From a virus: a stretch of 25,918 nucleotides of DNA. Positions 18,542 through 25,918 of the stretch are shown here, one piece after another (positions within the stretch are counted from its first letter, which is position 1; each line of letters opens with the position of its first letter). Location: positions 1 through 25,918 of the IMG/VR virus record IMGVR_UViG_3300025118_000121, one strand, 5' to 3'. A program made the translations under genes and the position numbers. The notes under the pieces are model-generated. The model worked only from the letters and a program-made list of their open reading frames with translations, was not told the DNA's origin and ran no database searches.

Positions 18542-21400
18542 GTGGCGGTCAAGTATGACGAAGCCGAGATCCTGACCGGCGGGATCAAGTACGACCGCCC
18601 CTCCAAGGGGAGCTTCGCGCTGAACATGTTGCGCCGTTATGGCGCCTGGGAGGTGCGTCAGGGCTTCGGTCAGCTCACGCAGTTCGACTGCCGCATGACG
18701 CACAATATCGGCGAGGCAGGCACCGCAAGTGGCGCGTCTGCCCCGTGGGGCTACCAGAAGCACCTCGGCAGCTACGCTATCCATACGGACTTCGGCCACG
18801 ACCAAATCATCAGCCTGTTCAAGGCCAGGGTGTACACCTCCGAGGTGGACTCCTTCCGCGCCCAGATAGCCAACATCTACATGGTCAACATCTATGACGT
18901 GACCACCAGGGAGTGGTGGGAGGAGCCGCTGTACAGGCACACGTCCGAGGGTGGCACCGATAAGCGGGACCTGGAGGTGCGTCGCGGGCTGTACGAGACG
19001 AACTTCAACCGCGACTTCCAGAGCTGGGTGCTGGCCACGAGCGAGGAGACGTTCTCGTTCACAGAGGTCAGAGATACCGTGTACTTCGGCTCTCCAGCCA
19101 CAGACCTGTACGCCTACACGCCATGCACGTTCAGGGGTAACAGGCGCAGGTTCGTCTCTGGAGCTCACCCTAAGAAGTGGGCGCCGCCTTACGCCGAGTC
19201 CTCCATGATCTGGAGGGTCAAGCCGTCGCCAGGCGCCTTCACAGCCGCCTACAACTACCGCACCGAGTCAGGCATCCCATCGCCGCAGGCGCTCACGTCA
19301 TGGGGCGGAAGGCTGGTTGTGGCAGGCAATGGTCGGGAGGTCTTCTTCTCTCAGAAGGATAGGCCCACGTCGTTCATCGACATCGACTACATCATCGTGC
19401 CGACAGACAAGCAGATCACCGCGATGGTCCCGATGGGGCAGAGCATCTACATCTTCACTGAGAGTGAGACCTTCGCATACCAACCGAGCACCCGTTCGGA
19501 CGACCCCATCGCCTCAGGCGGTCTCGAGCCGGTGCGAATCTCAGACAGCATCGGGTGCGTCTCTCAGTCGTGCGTGACCAAGAAGGACAGCGCAGCGGTC
19601 TGGCTGAGCAGCACAGGTGTACACCTCTCGGGCGGTGGGCTCGAGGTGCAGACCATCTCGGCAGACATCGCGCCGCTATTCACGGACTTCATCACCGACC
19701 CCGCCACGAGCTTCTTCACCAGCACCACGGCTGAGACAGGCTCCATCAACATCACGCTGCCGCAGAGAAACAGCGTCATCACGCTGAAGACAAAGGGCGC
19801 GTCCGTTGTGTTCAGTGAGCTTCTAGAGGCCGTGCTGGTGACGCTGCCGGACGAGAACGTGTCGCTCTGCTTCTCGGGTGAGCAGTGGTCGCTGTGGACA
19901 TACGAGTCCAACACCTCTACAGCCGCTGTGCCTAACGTCGGCGCCGTGAAGAACATCCTGAGCCCCTGGCCAGTGGCGATTGATAAGCAGCTCTACCTCG
20001 TGGGCTCAACAGATGTTCAGGCGCTGACCGATGCGGCGCTGTACGCAGGCGTAGGCGCGGCCCCTGTGGATGATGACACCACCTCGATGTCGGCCTACAT
20101 CCTGGAGTACGGGCGCGGCGGAGCCATCGACCGCAGCGTGGATGACGAGGACTACCGCACCATCGCCGGCAAGTACCTCATGGACAGCGTCGGTGCGTCT
20201 GGCTCAAAGCAGTCGACGCTTGTGCTGGGCGAGTGGATAACAGTCGAGCAGCAGTACAAGTTTAGGGGCACCGCAGTGGCCGCTTTGCCCAACGGTGAGT
20301 CTGCACCAGCGGCGCCTGCCAGGACCGTGCTCATGCCGGTGTACCTGGTTCCTGGGCCCTACTTCTCGAACAACCCCGCTACTGCTGCCATCGAGAAGGT
20401 TGAGATAACCTTCGCCTTCGACAACTCACACTGGCGCCCCATCTTCACAGATGCCCTCACGAGCACCAACCTGAACCTCATTCTCCCAGCAGAGAGGCAG
20501 GGGTCTGCGGCTGGGTGGTCTGCAGGCACAGGGATAGCTCGGTGTGAGACTGCGGCGGGCGTTGCCAACAGAGGGGGCAACGTCATCCACATGATCTGGG
20601 ATGGCGCCGCAAGCGCGCATACACACTCGCCGAAGCTCAATGTGGTGCCAGAGAGGCTGAACCTGCTCGGGTACATACCCATGCAGACCATCTCCAACAC
20701 GTTCAATGTCTCTGGCATGGGGCTCGAAGCAAAGGCCGGTGTTGCGTGGTGTACGCTGACAGACGGTGCTGCAGCAACGAGTGACACAGACATCCTGGCG
20801 TGGCGGGAGTGGCGCCTGGTTGATGTGCGCAAGGAGGACTCGGTGGCGCAGCCGGTCGACTGGGCGTACATGTCGGAAGATGTGGGGCTGCCAGAAGACG
20901 CAAGGCTGAAGGCTCGAGGGCTGAGCGTCAGGCTGCTGAGCCATGACCAGGGTTACGACATCACGGGCGGATGGACGCAGGGCCAGTTCAACACGATGAT
21001 GGCTGCTGACCTGAAGACCTGGATGGCGCAGACGGTTGACTACGTGGGTGGCACCACCTTCACCGGCCCCGTCAGCATCACCACCAACCTCTACCCCACC
21101 GCCATGACAGAAGAGACCATCCGAGACCGCATCAGGGCTGGCGGCTCGGCCATGCAGAAGGCGAACTTCGCCACATACGCAGCGTATGGAAACCCTGCCA
21201 CCACGACGTTCGAGCAGAAGGCGTGCCTCATTGGTGACGAGCAGGTTGATGAGATCACCACCTCAGACTCGGTGAAGGGCAACAGCGTGGCGACCATGCT
21301 GTTCGGGTTCATGCGTAACCCCGCAGAAAGACTCAAGCTCGAGAGCGTCAAGCTGCTCTACCGCATCGTCGGAGCCGGCAGGCGCAGGAGGGGCAGATGA
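18542..21400 (+). CDS. Large tail nozzle-like protein (beta-propeller type)
   Basis: A 952-residue protein. Residues about 248-365 show the signature of podovirus tail nozzles (T7 gp12 / P22 gp10 type): LTSWGGRLVVAGNGREVFFS, DRPTSF, ITAMVPMGQSIYIFTESETF, and IGCVSQSCVTKKDSAAVWLS followed by STGVHLSGG. This predicts a beta-propeller platform forming the tail channel below the adaptor. The C-terminal 550 residues are extra relative to small nozzles, and I recognise no enzyme in them. They may hold fibre-attachment or host-contact domains. GTG at 18542 follows directly on the previous stop, with AAGGTGG upstream. Confidence 0.8.
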   Translation: MAVKYDEAEILTGGIKYDRPSKGSFALNMLRRYGAWEVRQGFGQLTQFDCRMTHNIGEAGTASGASAPWGYQKHLGSYAIHTDFGHDQIISLFKARVYTSEVDSFRAQIANIYMVNIYDVTTREWWEEPLYRHTSEGGTDKRDLEVRRGLYETNFNRDFQSWVLATSEETFSFTEVRDTVYFGSPATDLYAYTPCTFRGNRRRFVSGAHPKKWAPPYAESSMIWRVKPSPGAFTAAYNYRTESGIPSPQALTSWGGRLVVAGNGREVFFSQKDRPTSFIDIDYIIVPTDKQITAMVPMGQSIYIFTESETFAYQPSTRSDDPIASGGLEPVRISDSIGCVSQSCVTKKDSAAVWLSSTGVHLSGGGLEVQTISADIAPLFTDFITDPATSFFTSTTAETGSINITLPQRNSVITLKTKGASVVFSELLEAVLVTLPDENVSLCFSGEQWSLWTYESNTSTAAVPNVGAVKNILSPWPVAIDKQLYLVGSTDVQALTDAALYAGVGAAPVDDDTTSMSAYILEYGRGGAIDRSVDDEDYRTIAGKYLMDSVGASGSKQSTLVLGEWITVEQQYKFRGTAVAALPNGESAPAAPARTVLMPVYLVPGPYFSNNPATAAIEKVEITFAFDNSHWRPIFTDALTSTNLNLILPAERQGSAAGWSAGTGIARCETAAGVANRGGNVIHMIWDGAASAHTHSPKLNVVPERLNLLGYIPMQTISNTFNVSGMGLEAKAGVAWCTLTDGAAATSDTDILAWREWRLVDVRKEDSVAQPVDWAYMSEDVGLPEDARLKARGLSVRLLSHDQGYDITGGWTQGQFNTMMAADLKTWMAQTVDYVGGTTFTGPVSITTNLYPTAMTEETIRDRIRAGGSAMQKANFATYAAYGNPATTTFEQKACLIGDEQVDEITTSDSVKGNSVATMLFGFMRNPAERLKLESVKLLYRIVGAGRRRRGR

Positions 21401-21984
21401 GCCTCAACGAACTGATAGCGCGCGGCATCCGCCAGCAGTCTAACCGCTTCCGCGAGCACAACGAGGTCGTGCGCAGGCGCGTGGCGGACGCCGTGGATGC
21501 TCTCGGCCTCGTGCTGCCTGGGGAGTCATTCCGGGAGCGACTGCTCAAGGGCAACGCGCTGGCCCTGGCGCCCGGTGAGCATGGTGGCAGTGTGCTCGAC
21601 AAGGAGGACACCGCACTGCAGGGCGTCGCCCCAGGGGCGGTTCTTACCCGCAGGCTGGTGGTGGAGAGCGATGCGGTGATCGACAACATCACCGTATCCG
21701 CTGACGAGGGCGACAACTGCGTCAACGTCAAGTCGCCCGCTACTGTGGTCTTTCGCGGCTGCACGTTTGAGAGGCCGCTCACCAGCGATACCTCCGTTGT
21801 AGCAGTGGACGCGGGTGCCAAGGTGGTGTTGCTCGGGTGCGTATTCAGGGGTAGCGCCACGACAGCGCAGCCCGTGGTATCGCATGGCGGTCCCGCAGCT
21901 AGCGTTCAGATAGCGTTCTGCTACAACAAGACCGGCAACACGCTCTTCACGGGTGGCACCGCAACCGGAACGGGGAACGTCTAA
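21397..21984 (+). CDS. Tail-associated protein with possible beta-helix region
   Basis: A 195-residue protein. The N-terminal third is helical and basic (IRQQSNRFREHNEVVRRRVA). The C-terminal two thirds show short repeated strands with turn glycines and asparagines (VIDNITVSADEGDNCVNVKS, VVFRGCTFERPLTSD, VVLLGCVFRGSATT, IAFCYNKTGNTLF) typical of a right-handed parallel beta-helix. The cysteines recur in successive rungs. Such a fold is common in trimeric tail spikes and fibre adaptors. AGGAGGGG lies before the ATG, which overlaps the nozzle stop. A short fibre or spike-tip protein is inferred. Confidence 0.6.
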   Translation: MSLNELIARGIRQQSNRFREHNEVVRRRVADAVDALGLVLPGESFRERLLKGNALALAPGEHGGSVLDKEDTALQGVAPGAVLTRRLVVESDAVIDNITVSADEGDNCVNVKSPATVVFRGCTFERPLTSDTSVVAVDAGAKVVLLGCVFRGSATTAQPVVSHGGPAASVQIAFCYNKTGNTLFTGGTATGTGNV

Positions 21985-22943
21985 TGGCCTGGCGCCGACA
22001 GCCTCGAAACCTGACCAAGGAGCTGTTCTATGATGGAACGACGATCGATGGTTCGCGCCTTGAAAAAGCCGTTGGTGAAGTCGTTGGCGGGATCAACGAG
22101 CTCGACAAGGGAAACACCAAGCAGCGGTTTGTTGCGACCCAGTATCACGCCGGCTTTAACCCCCAGGATCGCTCCGCGTCTGCCCAGTACGGAAGGTTTC
22201 CCTGGCTCAAGATGCGCAACGACGATGACATCTTCGGCTCCCTGGTTGAGGGAGCGCCCTTTAATCGCGCGCGGCTTAAGGGGACTTTGATCCCCGGTGT
22301 CCAGAACTACATGATGAGCGGAGCATCCGCATCTAGCCTCGGCGACCAGTTCGCTTGGACGCGGATGTTCCACTTCAGCCGACCCGCCATTTTGTATGGG
22401 GTCAGCGTGATGATGCACATCGACGGCGGCGCTGGTTCCACCCGGCCATATACGGGCACGTTCGACACAACGCTCATCCCATACACATATGCCGTGGGCG
22501 CTGGTGGCGAGGCGCCACCGCCGTTCTCACCCGGCAGCGACACCGTCGACGTTCCCATTGTGCTCGACGTGATGAACCCAGGCTCACCAGAGGACGCTGA
22601 ACTCACTGATGTGGAAATGACGCGCACCCAGTGGACCGTAAACGAGAGCATGTTCTCGCTGATTGCCCCGAGCCCTGTCGCCATTGGATGGACGGACATG
22701 ACGCCACATTACGACTCAACGGGAGCAGCGCCCAACCTTCATGGGAGGGCATTGGGCGGCAGGATTGTGGAGTTCAGAGACCTGAACATCCCCATTCACG
22801 AACAGGCGCGCGTCAGGCTCGCGGTCTCCATCCCGCTCTACGATGGCACGGTCTACACGCAGGGGACGTGGGGCACGATCCCATGGTTCCTTCAGGCCTG
22901 GAGCATCACGCTCACGGTGCTTGAGGAGGTGCAGTCCCTCTAA
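21984..22943 (+). CDS. Probable virion protein of unknown function
   Basis: A 319-residue, mainly beta-type protein without known motifs (FHFSRPAILYGVSVMMHIDG, VDVPIVLDVMNPGSPEDAEL, ARVRLAVSIPLYDGTVYTQG). The N-terminal helix (DGSRLEKAVGEVVGGINELD) may be an attachment region. It overlaps both neighbours by one base (TAATG junctions), so it is translated with them and is probably a structural or receptor-contact protein. Aromatic-rich beta strands fit a tail or fibre part. No enzyme is suggested. Confidence 0.6.
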   Translation: MAWRRQPRNLTKELFYDGTTIDGSRLEKAVGEVVGGINELDKGNTKQRFVATQYHAGFNPQDRSASAQYGRFPWLKMRNDDDIFGSLVEGAPFNRARLKGTLIPGVQNYMMSGASASSLGDQFAWTRMFHFSRPAILYGVSVMMHIDGGAGSTRPYTGTFDTTLIPYTYAVGAGGEAPPPFSPGSDTVDVPIVLDVMNPGSPEDAELTDVEMTRTQWTVNESMFSLIAPSPVAIGWTDMTPHYDSTGAAPNLHGRALGGRIVEFRDLNIPIHEQARVRLAVSIPLYDGTVYTQGTWGTIPWFLQAWSITLTVLEEVQSL

Positions 22944-24769
22944 TGGCCAAGATCACCCGGAAGAAGCTGGCCAGAGGGGCGAAGCTCGTCACCGAGCACG
23001 TATTCACGCCTGCATCAGCGGCGCAGACGCAGATGACAACGGCGAACATCGAGGCCGAGCAACTCACGAGCCAGTACGCGCCGTTCAGGGTCAACCTGTC
23101 GCTACCGAGGCTATCCGGGGCCACCAACAGGGTGGCTGGGCCGACGGGCGGCATGTGCTTTCACGGCATCCCGTTCGTGCTTCCTCCGCTGCAGGAGGAC
23201 ATGGCCTACACGACAGACCCTCGCTTTGGCGGCAGGATACCGACCCTCGACGACACGGCCCCTGACATCGTCCTCGACGAGGTTAGCTTCTCGTTCGACC
23301 AACGCCTCGAGCCCGCAGCGATTGTGTCCAACTGGAGCACTGGCGCAACTGCGGCGCCATGGAGCGCAACGGCGCCCAACAATGCCGCGAAGGTGTCATA
23401 CGACATGCAGAGCAGGCTGAAGATCGAACTCATGATCTTTGAGAAGCAGCTCAAGTGGCTCGAGGGCACGGCGTCAGTGGGGTTCGAGCCAGGGCGTATG
23501 ATCTGGTCTGGCACCATCAACCCCATCGACACAAACGGGAGCTTCTTCAGGCTGAACCCATGGGTCGCCTCTGAGATCAACCAGGTCATCGACCCGTACA
23601 AGAGCTACACCTTCGTCATATCGGCACCCGAACTCTTCAGCGGGACGAACACCACCGAGGGTGTTGAGCTTGTGTCTGTAGAGGTGTCGATGCGCTTCCT
23701 CGCGCGACTCACGTCCAGGGACGAGGACGCCACCATACAGAACATCCCCAACCGGCACCTGGGTGAACAGAACAAGAACCTCACACACGCCGCTGCCGGC
23801 ACTACGGGCGCGGGCATCAACTCCTCGACCTCACGAGCGCCCATCGGAGCTACCCCTGCAGCGGGTGATGTCATCATTGCCAATGACGCTGGCGCCTCAA
23901 CCCTGGGCACGCAGACGGTGCTGGCCGTCATCGACGAGTTCAGTAGGCGTAAGCTCCACGGCGGCTACAAGATGGACGCTGACGTGCCCATGCTCGAGGA
24001 GATAAAGGACTCCGCCGCCTACACCGTGCTCAGCGTGCCCCTCTTCAACAACGGCAAGTGGGGAGGGCGAGTATCAGACGACTGGCTTGACGAGCCCTAC
24101 ATCGTCAGCGGGACGGACTCCATCATAGACAGGCGCTACATCCCCATCGAGTCCCCGATGACCGTTCATCACGTCATCTTCTCTTACAGCTGGATGCCGT
24201 TTCTGTGGTGGGACGGCGCCAACAGGGTAACCGCCAACACGCTCCCGCGACTACCCGCGTCAGGGCTCCCGCCGGCCACATTCAGGTGTGAGGTGGGCGT
24301 TGGTATCGGCACAGGCGTACGCGGAGACAACTACAACTATACGCAGGTGGCGTTCAAGTCGATGAGCAACCCGGTGGGCGCTGCGTGGCAAGCAGCCGCG
24401 ATCGATCGCATACAGGTGGGGCAGCGGCACACGGCGTCCGTTGTTGGCACGGGTGTAGGCACGTCGACCCCGTATCCAGCAAACCTCGAGCTCCACGCCG
24501 CAGACCTGGTCGGCGCTGCTGGCATCGGATTCAACGGTGTCCAGGGAAAGCCGGTGTTCGTGGGGCGAGGCACAAGCGCGACTGCGTCGAGGACGGACGT
24601 GGACGGCGGGGCGCCAGCAACCGATGGACAAGAGCAATGGATTGAGGTGCGTGGCAGGATCGGTGACTCTGCCGGCACCAACATAGATAGCGCGTATACC
24701 GCAGAGAGCATGATCCTCGGCTCAGGCGGAATCTGGGTGTACATTATCGGCAAGACCCATTTGGTGTGA
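22943..24769 (+). CDS. Large unassigned virion protein, candidate receptor-binding/tail protein
   Basis: A 608-residue beta-rich protein with many short Gly/Ser/Thr/Asn loops (ATNRVAGPTGGMCFHGIPFV, GTNTTEGVELVSVEVSMRFL) and a Thr/Ala/Gly-rich linker near residues 278-305 that probably joins two domains. The C-terminal part (WIEVRGRIGDSAGTNIDSAY, then GGIWVYIIGKTHLV) looks like a compact jelly-roll-like tail domain. No catalytic motif or intramolecular chaperone is seen. Placed after the nozzle, it could be a fibre or receptor-binding protein. The assignment is by position and composition. Confidence 0.6.
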   Translation: MAKITRKKLARGAKLVTEHVFTPASAAQTQMTTANIEAEQLTSQYAPFRVNLSLPRLSGATNRVAGPTGGMCFHGIPFVLPPLQEDMAYTTDPRFGGRIPTLDDTAPDIVLDEVSFSFDQRLEPAAIVSNWSTGATAAPWSATAPNNAAKVSYDMQSRLKIELMIFEKQLKWLEGTASVGFEPGRMIWSGTINPIDTNGSFFRLNPWVASEINQVIDPYKSYTFVISAPELFSGTNTTEGVELVSVEVSMRFLARLTSRDEDATIQNIPNRHLGEQNKNLTHAAAGTTGAGINSSTSRAPIGATPAAGDVIIANDAGASTLGTQTVLAVIDEFSRRKLHGGYKMDADVPMLEEIKDSAAYTVLSVPLFNNGKWGGRVSDDWLDEPYIVSGTDSIIDRRYIPIESPMTVHHVIFSYSWMPFLWWDGANRVTANTLPRLPASGLPPATFRCEVGVGIGTGVRGDNYNYTQVAFKSMSNPVGAAWQAAAIDRIQVGQRHTASVVGTGVGTSTPYPANLELHAADLVGAAGIGFNGVQGKPVFVGRGTSATASRTDVDGGAPATDGQEQWIEVRGRIGDSAGTNIDSAYTAESMILGSGGIWVYIIGKTHLV

Positions 24770-24777
24770 GGTAAGAG

Positions 24778-25515
24778 ATGCCAGAAGAAGGCGGGATCAG
24801 CACAATCAAAGAGGGCGTCGCAGCCAACCGGTTCCTCTCAGGGCCACAGGCTCAGTCCGCGATAGGCGCCCTGAGGGAGCAGCAGCGCGTCGCCGGGAGA
24901 GCGCCCGCCGCGTTACAGAGGGCGGCACAGGCAGGGCTTAACCAACTCCGCCAGGTACAGTCGCAGCGCGCAGCATCGATGCGCGGCTCAGGCGTTGCCA
25001 CAGGTGGTGGCGCAGGCGGCGGCAGCGGCACCGCGCAGATGCGGCAAGACATCGCCTCCGCAGCGCAGCAGATGGCGGCAGAGCAGGCGGTGCAGGGAGC
25101 TGAGATGGAGGCTGCGAAGGTTGGCACCGAGGTGGCTGGTGAGATCGGCGAGATCCAAGCTCAACAGCAGGCCTACGCGCCCAACTTCGTGTCCGACATC
25201 AGCGCTGAGATCTCAGAGATGGTCGGCGCAGGGCAGAAGCCAGCCGCAGTGGGCATTTCAGTCGCAACGAAGCTCGGCAGCCTCGACATGGGCGACCCGG
25301 TGCAGCGCCAAGCAGCCATTGACGGCCTCGGGCTCTGGCTCGGGCAGCGCGGCTTCACGTACCCGGCCGAGTGGCTCAACGCCGTCGTCGACGCGGGTCA
25401 GGCGTCATTGGTGGCAGCGAAGGCGGGCAACATCAGGCCCCAGGCCCCCTCAGGCGCTGAGCACGCACTCCCCAGCGCCTATGCGCTCGCGCACCCATCG
25501 ACACTCATCGCGTAG
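24778..25515 (+). CDS. Ala/Gln-rich protein, probable internal or ejection protein
   Basis: A 245-residue protein of low-complexity helical character, rich in Ala, Gln and Gly (LNQLRQVQSQRAASMRGSGV, ASAAQQMAAEQAVQGAEMEA), with a small Gly-rich hinge (GGGAGGGSG). This is the typical composition of podovirus internal virion proteins ejected with the DNA. No lytic transglycosylase or peptidase motif is visible. The ATG at 24778 has GGTAAGAG before it. It starts eight bases after the previous stop and is followed seven bases later by another protein of similar character. Confidence 0.6.
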   Translation: MPEEGGISTIKEGVAANRFLSGPQAQSAIGALREQQRVAGRAPAALQRAAQAGLNQLRQVQSQRAASMRGSGVATGGGAGGGSGTAQMRQDIASAAQQMAAEQAVQGAEMEAAKVGTEVAGEIGEIQAQQQAYAPNFVSDISAEISEMVGAGQKPAAVGISVATKLGSLDMGDPVQRQAAIDGLGLWLGQRGFTYPAEWLNAVVDAGQASLVAAKAGNIRPQAPSGAEHALPSAYALAHPSTLIA

Positions 25516-25522
25516 GGGCACC

Positions 25523-25918
25523 ATGGCACGCATCATCCCAGATATCTCAGGCGCCTTCGGCATGCAAAGGCCGCACCTGCAGAAGTTCAGGCGACCGCAG
25601 GCGCCCAAGCGCTCGGGCGCGCAAGAGGCTGCAGACATCATGAGCCTCATCCAGTCCGGTGTAGGCACCGCTGCTGGGTTGTATGGGCTGGGTCGTGGCA
25701 TCTACGAGGACTTCAGGGAGACGGATGAGGAAGCTGTAGCGAGACTGCAGCGTGAGGCCATTGCACAGGGTCGGCGGGTGGCGCGACCATTGGTGCGCAT
25801 TGAGTCACGCGACCCGCGCGCCATGTCACAGACCACGCCGATGCGTCACTTCCCATCGGCCCAACCACCAGAGATGACTCAGGAACAGATGCTCGAAGGC
25901 ATCGCGATGGGCATCTCG
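25523..25918 (+). CDS. Partial protein, likely internal virion/ejection protein, open at window edge
   Basis: From ATG 25523 an open frame of 132 codons reaches the right edge. The protein begins MARIIPDISGAFGMQRPHLQ and has a hydrophobic, Gly-containing stretch (IMSLIQSGVGTAAGLYGLGR), then a charged helical region (DFRETDEEAVARLQREAIAQ) and a Met/Gln/Pro-rich segment. GTAGGGGCACC before the ATG is a weak ribosome site. The pattern of amphipathic helix plus charged coil matches internal ejection proteins, often very large in podoviruses, so most of the gene probably lies to the right. Confidence 0.6.
   Translation, partial: MARIIPDISGAFGMQRPHLQKFRRPQAPKRSGAQEAADIMSLIQSGVGTAAGLYGLGRGIYEDFRETDEEAVARLQREAIAQGRRVARPLVRIESRDPRAMSQTTPMRHFPSAQPPEMTQEQMLEGIAMGIS

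Noticed and set aside
21984-24769. Possible paralogy between the 319- and 608-residue virion proteins
   Set aside because: Both are beta-rich and adjacent, but I could not align any shared segment convincingly by eye.
1-25918. tRNA genes, integrase and attachment site
   Set aside because: No cloverleaf, T-loop signature, recombinase motif or paired att-like repeat was found. Gene packing leaves little room for them.

Overview
The window looks like part of the genome of a double-stranded DNA tailed bacteriophage with podovirus-like tail architecture. The basis is a terminase pair, scaffold, HK97-type major capsid protein, portal, adaptor-like protein and a large tail-nozzle-like protein in one co-oriented late block, with no tape measure, tail tube or sheath gene in view. 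The DNA is GC-rich and third codon positions are strongly G/C, so a high-GC bacterial host is likely. The host cannot be named from this sequence. No integrase, CRISPR array, tRNA, rRNA or insertion sequence was seen, and no DNA polymerase, helicase or lysis gene is recognisable here.

Layout. (1) 1-3387, minus strand: a tight operon-like run of eight small genes read leftwards. It contains an ArdA-type antirestriction protein, a Gp88-like Cys-rich protein, a zinc-ribbon protein and several unknowns, two of them only 35 and 50 residues long. It looks like an early host-takeover / anti-defence block. Two genes share an identical 47-bp leader carrying a hairpin and a ribosome binding site. (2) 3388-4465: a control region with a small helix-turn-helix gene (3664-4041) flanked by several perfect dyads, a C-rich tract and a 424-bp non-coding stretch. 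(3) 4466-5215, plus: a DNA-binding protein. (4) 5218-6291: three minus-strand genes forming an inverted cassette. (5) 6306-9254, plus, mostly overlapping genes: an adenine-type DNA methyltransferase ending in a beta-clamp-like motif, an acidic repeat protein, a DnaC-like loader ATPase with a zinc-binding N-terminus, an XRE-type regulator and a PP-loop PAPS-reductase-like protein. (6) 9325-10763, plus: an unknown, a PD-(D/E)XK resolvase-like nuclease and two small unknowns. (7) 10744-25918, plus: TerS, TerL, scaffold, major capsid, terminator hairpin, a membrane protein, a Gly-rich hydrophobic protein, portal, adaptor-like protein, nozzle-like protein, a beta-rich tail-associated protein, two unassigned virion-like proteins and two likely internal/ejection proteins, the last cut by the window edge.

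How it fits together. The left arm probably blunts host restriction early (ArdA), while the methyltransferase may modify phage DNA. The loader ATPase probably feeds a replicative helicase encoded outside the window or by the host. The resolvase-like nuclease sits just before the packaging genes, as expected for clearing branched DNA before packaging. The late block is unusual in placing portal after capsid, with two small hydrophobic proteins between them. The most unusual features are the inverted three-gene cassette whose divergent junction uses one 12-bp palindrome as ribosome binding site on both strands, the regulatory dyads around the helix-turn-helix gene, the clamp-like motifs in two adjacent genes, and an apparent ArdA-derived segment in a second early protein.
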